Assembly (NCBI GenBank): GCA_033675265.1
Contig: JAUJYZ010000758.1
Span: forward strand, 244,501-308,500
Length of the DNA: 64,000 bases
Direction: 5' to 3'
Origin: Actinostola sp. cb2023
Taxonomy: Eukaryota > Cnidaria > Anthozoa > Actiniaria > Actinostolidae
Position numbers and translations under genes: made by a program. Shown piece after piece: positions 32,567 through 44,500 of the stretch. Under the pieces are notes generated by a model. That model was given only the letters and a program-made list of their open reading frames with translations. It was not told the origin of the DNA and ran no database searches. Positions within the stretch are counted from its first letter, which is position 1, and every line of letters begins with the position of its first letter.

Positions 32567-35500
32567 ATGGCCAGTTCAGATAAAGAAAGCTTGACGTCCA
32601 ACCCCTTCTTAGCATTATTTTCAACAAACTTGGAGAGCAGAACTAGTCATGGCAGTACAATACCAGAACAAGAACCATTAACACAACAAGACTCTATTTC
32701 ACTTGTCAGTCTGAAGCATCAACAGAAACAAATATCATCATCTACAAATGATGTTGAAGCTGATGAACAGATGCTAAATGATGTACTACAAAGGGTATTC
32801 TTGGTAACTATAGATAATGGTAAGAAACCATTTTAAAATGTTGTTGCTGTGAAATCTGTCAAATGAGTCTTGCAGCTATGTCACCATGTCATATATATAC
32901 ATGTTGCTGGGTCAGATGTAAATCTGCAGGTAAAAACTAGGCATTTGTGACACTGAAGGAGTGATTGAACAATAATTATAAAACAATGCAGTGTCAGACA
33001 AAGCAACATAGTATACATAATAATTTATTATAATTTGCATGGTCTCATAATTAGGGTTATTTTTGGGAGAGTAATGTCACCTGGGGAAGGGGTGTTCATA
33101 TATGCAGGGTTCTTTGTAGTAAGCTGTATACTGTAGCCATTTGTTAAGACAAAAGTAGAGAAAACTTTGTCCTGACTATAAAAATTACCTTTGTGTTTCA
33201 CAAACTACAAAAATGTCATGATTACACACCTGTTCAAAGGTTTGGGCCAGCTGTTTAAAACCTAGAACCCTGCATATAAATATGGTTTTTAAATACACAC
33301 TTCATGTATCAATTACTGATAGTTTAGATTGTATTATGAACATAGAGGATATTACATGGGTGCGCTGAGATACAAATTTTATCTTCGAGTGTTGAAAATA
33401 TACCTCACGAGTGAGCGTAGCAGAAGAAAACAGCCACCTCTCATCGGGGTCAGCTTTTACTCGCCCGAGAGAGACGTCTGAGATTCGAGCCGAAAAATTC
33501 CATACTGATGACGTGTCACTACCGAGATTCGGGTAGTAGTTCTGATTGGTTAATCAAGTCACGTTATGAATAAATTAACAACATATCTCAATGAACAAGA
33601 TCATAAATAACTTCTAAGTCTTCTAAGAGTGACTTTCTCTACTTATTTTTCGCTAAGAACGCTTACAATCTCACCCTGAGTAGTCTGCGACTTATTTAGG
33701 TAAGACATAATAATAATAATTTCAAATCTTTTTAACCGATACAAAGTCTTGAAATCTGCGATGGTGTCACTACTGTGTGTGACAGAGGTCAAGCTTTGAA
33801 TTTGAATAAATAAACACAAACTATGCACGTTTCCATGCTTTGAGATGCACAAATAATTTTCGGAAATACAACTTACATGTTTTTATTTTATTGTTGAGCA
33901 ATAAAGTGTTGATTTTCCTCTTCATTGAGGTGAAATCTTCCACCAAAGTGAGCCGTAGAGTTTGTGTGACATGCGAATGATTTGCATAATTACGTCATCA
34001 GTATGGAATTTTTCGGCTTGAATCTCAGACGTCTCTCTCGGTGAGAGACGGCTGTTTTCTCAGGCTACAAGCGACCATGTAATATTCTGTTTATAATTAT
34101 ATATTAAAATAGTTTCCTTAAAAATAGTTGCAATGTAGTTACAGTAATGTTTCAATTATATCATTCCAGACAACGATAGAACTGGAAGTAAGCAAGTAGG
34201 TGCTCTACCTAAGAGATGTGTGTACTTGAAGGGCACTGCCAATGATATAAGTGGATTATCTTTGCTTAGCTGGTCTAACATTGATCAGGTGATTAAATTA
34301 GTTAGTAATTTCCCATCAAAATGATACCTTGGCTGTTGGACCTAACTTACAAAATAATGTACATTGATGTACATACATGTATACCATACATGCATGAGTG
34401 ATACTAACAGTCAATTTGATTCAGAGAGGGGTATCGAATGGTCAAGGCGAGACTTTTCAAGACTCCGAGACAAGGCATATTTTTGCGAGCCCGAGACGCT
34501 TTTTCACCGATTTCCTTTGTTTTCAAAATTTGAGAGTTTGAAATGGCTTTTTGCGAAAAAATGAGACTTCGAGACCCACAAAATTTTACAAAAATTTTGT
34601 GAGACTGACTTTTTGTGGGGAACATCCAACACCCATTCAGAGGTGTCTGTGATTTACTGACAGATAATATTTGTTGGTTAATGATAGGCATTAATGGAGA
34701 GATTAACAATGGACCATCCCCGTAGCAATGTCATGGTAACTGGAGGAGCTCATTCTACATCATTGACTGCAGATATTGAAGCTGGTGAAGCAGCCTGTAT
34801 TAAATACCTTACTGCTTGTTATAAACGAAGCTACGATGATTGCACAAGGTTCAAGGTGAGTGCAAAAGTCATTCAGTTCAAATATTGCTTTTTGAACAGT
34901 GAATTTGTATTGGTTAAGTTGTCAATAGGCCATGGTATGGAGGGTACCATAAGTACATGTAGTTAACTTGTCAATAGGCCATGGTATGGAGGGTACCATA
35001 GGTACATGTAGTTAACTTGTCAATAGACCATGGTATGGAGGGTAGGTGCCATAGGTACATGTAGTTAAGTTGTCAATAGGCCATGGTATGGAGGGTACCA
35101 TAGGTACATGTAGTTAACTTGTCAATAGACCATGGTATGGAGGGTAGGTGCCATAGGTACATGTACATGTAGTTAACTTGTCAATAGGCCATGGTATGGA
35201 GGGTAGGTGCCATAGGTACATGTAGTTAACTTGTCAATAGGCCATGGTATGGAGGGCAGGCAAGTAATTAAGGAGGGAGCCATGGCAACCTAGCCACAGG
35301 TCAACCCACGGCATCTGTCACACTGATTGCTCAGTGGATATAAAAGACTTAACCTACCATGTTAGCTCCCACAAAGGGGTTGGGAGGGAAGGGGCAACCA
35401 GGCAAACGTGAAACTAAGCCAGCTACCAAAGCTACCAAGCAAGCAAGTGATGAATGACCATGAGGGAGCTGATTATCAAAGCAAACATGCGCATGCGTAT

Positions 35501-38500
35501 TTGGCAATAACCGCTGACAAGCTGTCTGTTTTCCCAGTTAACTTTGATTAATGGATAATCTCATTTGTATTAATGACCAAACACATTTAGACCAACCTCA
35601 ACCTCAGTTGCTTCAGATTTACATAGAGGTTCTTCAAGTATTTGTAACCACATTGATGTATTGGATGAAACACCTTACCATTGTCCTTTTTGTATTATAG
35701 GATAAAAAGCCTGCAGTTTATCTATTGGTTGAAAAAGCCAAACGCTTAGCAGTCTCTTATGCTGGGTATGTGATGTGCAATAAATATTCTCTTCCAAAAA
35801 AATAACACATCAAAATTGTAGCAACAGAGAGATATCTGTGCATTTCTTTTTTTGAAACTTGCTTTTACAAAAAAAGTAATTGTATAGCAATAAAGAGCCT
35901 ACATCTATCTGTGCGTTTGAAGAGCTCTTCCAAAAATGTAACACACAGAACATTAAAATATAAAGATTAATGTTAAACAATGTTTCAATATAGCTGACAT
36001 CAATTATTATCAAGTGAAGTTCTGGAATGAAAAGGAATTGAATACTAAATTAGATTTCATTCCCACAGAATGTTGAATATTGTAACAACATGAAAGTAAA
36101 CGTTCATCTTATTTTTTGAAGAATATTTATTGAGATATATGTTTTCATTACTCGGTGTGGACTGCCTGTGGCAGACTAGACCGTCCATTCCATCACGGCC
36201 ACAGGAAGCCCAAGAAGAGCGAGAGAAGCATGTCATTCGAAAAAATTTGATTTTCTGGTCCGTTTACAGTGGAGTAAACGACCTGAAAGCAGGTCAGGAC
36301 ACTGATAGATTGCCATTCTATTACATATCAAAAGCTCTTGATCGAGCAAATCGAGAAAGTATTTTATTTTCGGCTGAAACCAAGTCTTGGTGATAGATTA
36401 CGGGACTTGTTACCTTGCCTACGGAGTGAGCACTCAAAATATATCCATCCCAAAACACACTAAATAATAATAATAATAAATAAATAGATCTCTTATCCTA
36501 AATTAAACACCTCACAGCACTCAAACAACTACTAATCTTTATTTCTTGAGTATAATTAGGAGTTCGATATTCTTAAAACCCATTCCTGAAGCGAAAATCG
36601 AACTACATACACTGACAAAATTGACAAAATACGGTTGATCGTACCACAGGAAACCCAACGTTTACAAAATGACATGACCACACGAAGCCCAAAACATAGT
36701 TTAGACAAAATTAGAGGATGGAAAAGCCTGTGGGGCGAGAGATTGCCCGGAGTTCCAGCTGATCACCCCACACGCCGAGTAAACGCTCAATGAGCATCTA
36801 GTTTATTATAAAACTATTACATGACTGCAGTAATACCTCATTGTCTATTAATGCTTTCAGCACATGTCTACTGAGCCCAGAGATGTTCCCAAACCAAGAT
36901 ATTCACAAACAAATGTTTCATTTGTTGGTTTCAACACAAGGTATTTTAAAAATGACAATAAATGATTTGATTTGATTTGATTTGAATAAGCTACAATGTA
37001 TCAGTTTACATGTAGTATCTCTTTATATTTATCATATAAGTATAATAAAGACTTTGTTAATTACTATCATTTGCCTTTATGTTTCTTATTTTAGATGACA
37101 GAGGTTTGCCGGCTTTTTTAGGCGACTTGTTGAAAGTATATCCTCACAGAGATGAACTGGTGAATATTCATTTCAAACAGTTGTTATTTGTCCCAATGTA
37201 TTATCATTGGTCTTAATGCATTACTGTCTAACAATCTCCACATTCAATGATATGTACTACACCTCACAAGTATAACAAACAGACATGTACATTTGTATGT
37301 GTACATGTACTGCAGCCTGGTCCCATTGTACAGTCTAACAATCTCCACATTCAATGATATGTACTACACCTCACAAGTATAACAAACAGACATGTACATT
37401 TGTATGTGTACATGTACTGCAGCCTGGTCCCATTGTACAATCTAACAACCTCCACATTCAATGATATGTACTACACCTCACAAGTATAATGAACAGACAT
37501 GTACTGCAGCCTGGTCCCATTGTACAGTGCCTTTCACATAACTTTTGATGAGTGGGTTTCAAAGTTCATTGAGAAGCTCTAAAGTTTGCCTTGAACTTGG
37601 GAACTCACTCATCAAACGTCATGTAGCAATGCACAAAGTTACCTTCCTGATTATCTCCTTCCAATTTACATGTAAAATTGCATATGATTTTGTGTTATTT
37701 ATCAACAGAAAACAATATTTGCTCCAATTATTTTCATGCTCAATGAGAGTAAAGGTGAAATTGCACTGTTTGGACCTCAGACTTTCCAACATCTTGAGCT
37801 ATTCATTTTATTTGCAAAATCCAGTGAACTTTCAAAGGTAAAACATACAAGTGTGACAGTGCATGTGTGACAGTGCATGTGTGACAGTGCATGTGTATCT
37901 CCTTCCAATTTACATGTAAAATTGCATATGATTTTGTGTGATTGGTGCATGTGTGACAGTGCATGTGTGATAGTGCATGTGTGACAGTGCATGTGTGACA
38001 GTGCATGTGTGATGGTGCATGTGTGACAGTGCATGTGTGACCTGTGACAGTGCATGTGTGACGGTGCATGTGTGACAGTCACATGTTTGATGGTGCATGT
38101 GTGACAGTGCATGTGTGACAGTGCATGTGTGACAGTGCATGTGTGACAGTGCATGTGTGACAGTGCATGTGTGACAGTGCATGTGTGATGGTGCATGTGT
38201 GATGGTGCATGTGTGACAGTGCATGTGTGACAGTGCATGTGTGACAGTGCATGTGTGACAGTGCATGTGTGATGGTGCATGTGTGATGGTGCATGTGTGA
38301 CAGTGCATGTGTGACAGTGCATAATGTGTGACAGTGCATGTGTGACAGTGCATGTGTGACAGTACATGTGTGACAGTGCATGTGTGACAGTGCATGTGTG
38401 ACAGTGCATGTGTGACAGTACATGTGTGATGGTGCATGTGACAGTGCATGTGTGATGGTGCATGTGTGACAGTGCATGTGTGACAGTGCATGTGTGACAG

Positions 38501-41500
38501 TGCATGTGTGACAGTGCATGTGTGATGGTGCAGGTGTGATGGTGCATGTGTGATGGTGCATGTGTGACAGTGCATGTGTGACAGTGCATGTGTGATGGTG
38601 CAGGTGTGATGGTGCATGTGTGATGGTGCATGTGTGATGGTGCATGTGTGACAGTACATGTGTGATGGTGCATGTGTGACAGTGCATGTGTGATGGTGCA
38701 TGTGACAGTACATGTGTGATGGTGCATGTGTGACAGTGCATGTGTGATGGTGCATGTGACAGTGCATGTGTGATGGTGCATGTGTGATGGTGCATGTGTG
38801 ATGGTGCATGTGTGACAGTGCATGTGTGATGGTGCATGTGTGACAGTGCATGTGTTATCCATACACGGTTATGGACTGCAATGAAATGTCTTTGCCATAT
38901 ACATGTATTACATTGTATTATATGTTCATGTACATAAATGCATTGTTTCATATATATTTTTCATTTACATGTAGTTCCTTGTGTCATCAAACTCTTGGTT
39001 ACCTCCAACACCAGCATCTTTTCTTGGCCACAGGCAAAGTGTATCTGGCAGAGCATTCCAGAATCAGACGCTACTTGGACCTTATCTTGCTTTAACAAGT
39101 ATTCCATCAGACCCAAACAAACCATCAGTAAGCATTACTGCAGCCTAGGTCACCTGTCATCCATTCATCCAACCTTCCATCCATCTTTCCATCCTTCTTC
39201 CTTTCTTTTGTCCTCCTTCTTTCTCTCTTTGTCCCATTCATTCATTTTTCATCCCTTTCTTCCTTTCATTCCTACATTTTTCCATTGCTTATATCACACC
39301 TCATTACATCAAATAGTCCATACTCTATCTCATTCTACTTTATATCAACAATTGTTCATATTGCTTGCCTTGCTATTATTGTTCATATTAATCTATTGCT
39401 TGTCTTGCTATTATTGTTCATATTTATCTATTGCTTGGCTTGCTATTATTGTTCATATTTATCTATTGCTTGGCTTGCTATTATTGTTCATATTTATCTA
39501 TTGCTTGGCTTGCTATTATTGTTCATATTTATCTATTGCTTGGCTTGCTATTATTGTTCATATTTATCTACTGCTTGGCTTGCTATTTCAGGAATATTTT
39601 CTGCAACCTTCTGAGCAGACTCATGTTGAAATGCAAGCAACAATGTCAAGCTTACGAACTCAGTTGGATTCACTCTCAAACAAATTCCATAGGGTAAGGT
39701 GGATAGCTATGTTCAACTGTACCACCACACACCACACTTGTAGCAATGATGCCATTCATCAAAGAAACTACATGATAAGTTGTGCAATAATTTTGCAATG
39801 TACATCCCTTTCATTATAATATGCTTTTTTCTTCAAAGTTTGTATTTGAAATGGTGCGAGCATCTCCCCAGTGTAAGCATGAAATTTTAAGATGGATAGG
39901 TGGCTGTCTCTATAGCAATGCAGCCAGACAAAAGGTAGGTTGCCATTGGATATTCAGTATTGTTAACTTTTTTCTTTAAAACTTATCTATGTGTCATCAC
40001 ACAGATGATGTCTGAATTACTATCAGCTACACTAGCAGAAGATGGCTTCTTCTTGAACATGGGTACCTTGCTATTAAAGCTTTGCCAGCCATTTTTGGAT
40101 CCTAACTCACCAAAGCTTCTCAAGATCAATCCCCGTTATTGTGCAACTGTTACTAACATTGAGATGATATCCAGTGAATCAGCTGGAATACACTGTGTTG
40201 GACTTGAAGGGGAAACAAGGCTTGTTATGAGTGGTGATGGTAAGTATACAGCTATTTCAAAAAACGTTGATACTGAATACTGCATTCTAAATAGTGTATT
40301 CCAGGACCAAAATGCATTTTGGGACTCGTGTTATATTATTTGTCTAAAGTAATATATATAATAATAATTTATTTTGTTTTTTTGTGTATTTCATCAGAAA
40401 CAATATACTAGCTCCATATGGCGAGCAAATCGCTGTATATTTATTTTTTATTTCAAAATAACGAGGCCCACAATGCCCTTTGGTCTTGGAATGCACTATT
40501 CAGTATGCAGTATTCAGTGTTTTTTTGAAATAGCTGTTAACAGTATCTGTCTTCATTTACAGTACAATGTACATTTGTAGATTAGAGTTGTAGCCAGATG
40601 TTCCACAGGTCTCTGATCAGAATTATTAGAACTTAGAACTTTTGTAGTACTTTATCTTTTGAACTTCTTTTCCTTGCAGAGCAATTGATGTTGAAAGACG
40701 TAGACACATTTGGTTTTGTGACAGAGCTGTTCTTTATGACCCACAGATGTTTGCAACTAGGTACATGTACATTTGTAATGTCATTTTGTCTGAATGCTTG
40801 TTTTCTCTAGTTTTTCCATTTACTTGTGACATTTACTTTTCCCTCCCGTTCATTTTTCCTTTAGGACTTTGGAAGGTGTCTGAAAAGTACAAAAAACTAA
40901 TGAAAGACCTTGCTCAGGTTACTATTGATTAATGCTTGTACAGCTTGAACTATTATTTCAACTTGCATTTAAATGCCTGTGCATTGATCTGTATGTATCA
41001 CATTGCACAACGTTAATCATTGTCTGGTTGATATTCGTAAAAGTGATGACCAAAAGGAATTCTGGGAAATTATTGTAGTTATAGCTTCTACATGTATGAG
41101 TTATGTTTTTCAGCGACCCAGTAACAATAATATTAGATATATTTGTAAGTAAATGGATTTGCAATATCATTGAAGTTAGTTCAATAATTTGTTTCAGTTG
41201 CAAAGAGTCTACCAGGATGCATCATCCCAGGGAGGCGACAATGCTATGATTGAAAGACTGAAGACCAAATTTGAGTTTGGAATAATTCAACAAATATCTA
41301 TGAAGGTATTCTTGCAGTGAGCACTAATATATATTAGACGTATTTACCAAATCAGTGGATAGCAATTTTGGGGCGTTTTGATTGGCTCCCGTAACTCAGA
41401 ATATCCTTGGCTATTCACTGTTTTGGGACGAGATTCAAAATGGCGTCTCGTTTTGCTACAGCTACAGCTACATTTTTTGTACAGCTACATTTTTTATCCA

Positions 41501-44500
41501 ACTGATTTGGTATATACTTCTAAAACAATAATTATCCCCCTCAGTGTCGGTGAGTAGTGGTGAATATTTACCTTGCCGCTCGAGGACTTGCGGCTCGGTA
41601 AATATCCACCACTACTCTGACACCTCCACTTCGGGGAATAATTGTTCAATATACATGTATGATTGTAAATTATACAATATGTAATTTTTTATGTAATTGA
41701 ATGGTTTTCTTCTTCTCACTAGACTCACCTGCTTAACCCCTCCATGCTTGAGCTTGTAATGCGTTTTTATGTTGCGTCAGCATCGTGGTTAAACCAGATA
41801 GCCTTAGCTGGTGATAACTTTCAAGAAATGACAGCATTTACAGCTGTAAAACTTCCTCTTCCAGCACAGGTAATAATGCATATAACAATGTATGCTGTTA
41901 GCTTTGTATAACATCAAGTTTATTTCTTAGACTCCAGCAGGTCTTCTGTTTATACCAGAGTTTGTTGTTGAAAACATGGCAGATTTTATTATTTTTGTAA
42001 GGTTGGTATGAATTTATTGTTATTCTCATTCTTGCTAATTTTAAGTATAGATTTTGTGAAAAAATAAAGTTTATTATTATTATTATTATTATTAGAGCTG
42101 CTGTTGTTGTTACTTACAGGCATTTTAGTGAAAATACATTGGAATCTGCTGGGGCATCTTTGCATTACATTGTGACCTTCTTTGTCATCTACATTGGGTA
42201 AGTTCCTTTACCCACCATCATCCCGGCCCCAATACAATGTACATGTAAAATCAGAATATACCTTTAATCATTACACTCCTGTAGTATTATTAATGTACAT
42301 ACCTCCTTCATTCCCTAGCTTCTGGCCTTCTTCCATATTCCCTACTTGCTTCCTTCCTCTCCCTTTCTCTTTTCCATCTTTCCTTTCTTTCATCCATCCA
42401 TTCTTCTTTCTTGTACTTCTCCATTAATGTACCTCCTTTTTGTCACTTTGTTTGATACATATAACTCACTTAATATTGTCTGTTTGATTGTGTGTTTTAT
42501 AATACACTGATTAAAGTTTATTATGCATTTGTTTTACTCTAGGAGTTCTGATCGCATCAAGAACCCTCACCTAAGAGCCAAACTAGCTGAAGCTTTAGAA
42601 TCATTAGTGCCAGTGAGAAAAGGTCAAGAATTAGAGATGGAGAATTCCCCAATTGCCATGGTAACCTTTACACTCATATAATTATTATGCACTAGTGATA
42701 TTGGATCTGAGATAGAGAGAAACCTATTGTAATTCCTATTGTTCCCAATTTCTTGGTCAATATGAATATTTTACACAAATAAATACCTCTTGTAATATGT
42801 AATCAACCTTGTGTATGAGATGATCCTGCCTGACAACCCGAGTGGTGGCTTATAAAAGAGAGGTTCAGAGCTTGTTTCTGTTCTTCAGAGTTCACCATCC
42901 ATCTATTTATATGTCCCTGTACATGACTGTTCATGTAGTTTTAATTGTATCTTGTTTGTGTACCTTCAGTTTCAGAGAGAGCAAGTATTTCATAATCATC
43001 AAGAAGCCATAGAACATTTGCCTACTGCATTGTTGAATCTATTCATTGAGATTGAGTTTACTGGACATTCCATGGAATTTGAACAAAAGTTTGGTAAGCA
43101 ATGACTTGATTAGAGGTGTCAAATGGTCCCTGCAAAAAGTCAGCGTCTCGCAAAATTTCAGTCAAATTTCGCAGATCTTGAAGTTTCGTTTTTTCACAAA
43201 AAGCCCTCTCAGAGTCTCGAATTTTGAAAACAAAGGAAATCGGTGAAAAAGTGTCTCAGGCTCACAAAAAATATGCCTTGTCTCGGAGTCTCGCAAAGTC
43301 TCGTTTTGACCATTCGATACCCCTTTGATTATAACCACAAGTTGGATCATGCAAAACCAACAGTAATGTTGTCCTTTTTGCACTTATTTCTTACTTTAGG
43401 CTATCGGCACCACATGTACACAGTTCTAGAGTATATCTGGAGTCAACCAAAGTACAAAGAATCCTTGTTGAGATTAGCTGAAGGAGTAAGACACAGCTTT
43501 TTGTATTATAATATAACCAATATATATTTACTTTCAGTTTTAATAGCAACCTTATTAGGTAACTGTTACTTTTGGGGGGTTGCTACTGTCAGGTGGTTGC
43601 TACTGTCAGGTGGTCGCTACTGTCAGGTGGTTGCTACTGTCGGGGTGCTAAATTCGTTAACTTTTAGGAGTCATACATCATAGTCATCATCATCATACCA
43701 AGTACCTGATACAACTGCTACTGGCTCTTTACATGCTGTTTGCTAGTGATGTTCGTCATCTAATCTAATCATCGCTCTAGAGGGGGAATCGCTACTTTCG
43801 GGGGAACCACTATTTTCGGGGGGTCATTATTTTCAGGATTATAATAATAATAAAGACTTTATTTAAACGAGGGTAGTACTAGGATTTGTTAGCAAGCATC
43901 AATTTTTACTGTTACTTTTGGGGGGGTGCTACTTTCAGGGGGTCGCTACTTTCGGAACTATAGGGTACATTAAGTGTTCATTTACATTATAATTCCTTGT
44001 GTTTTTCACTGTATATAACAGATTCAAGCAGCAAAGTGTACTGGCATTCCTCCACTGATATTGAGGTTCATAAACTTGCTCATCAATGATGCTGTCTTCT
44101 TGCTGGATGAATCACTAGAGGTATGACTTATTTGTGTACATATATGCAGATATGTCACACACTATGCACTGATGCACTGTATTAGTGTGACAATGAAAGT
44201 CATCATGAACCATTGTTAAACAATGAACATTGTTGTCAGTGACACAACTGTAAATGCTAACAGTTGCAGCTACAACTGTAAGTCTTTTTCTTTTTTAGTT
44301 CATGGCTCAGATTAAAAAACTGCAAATCAAACAAGACAGTGGAGAGGTTGATAGCTTACCTGAAAATCAACGAGAAGCAGTATGTTTTTCATTATTAATA
44401 ATAAAATGATTATTGTTTCACCATAATTGTTTAAATGTCTTCTTACCGCCAACACTTACGTATACACTACTGACATCTTTGTTTATCTTCCAGCATTTGA

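Noticed and set aside
37777..38951. Long His-Thr-Cys-repeat minus-strand frames (up to 361 codons)
   Set aside because: Open only because the 14-bp satellite has no stop in these frames; antisense to an intron of UBE4A.
38938..39819. Hydrophobic 293-codon plus-strand frame overlapping UBE4A exons 8 and 9
   Set aside because: Out of frame with the UBE4A exons; most of its length is the 35-bp minisatellite.
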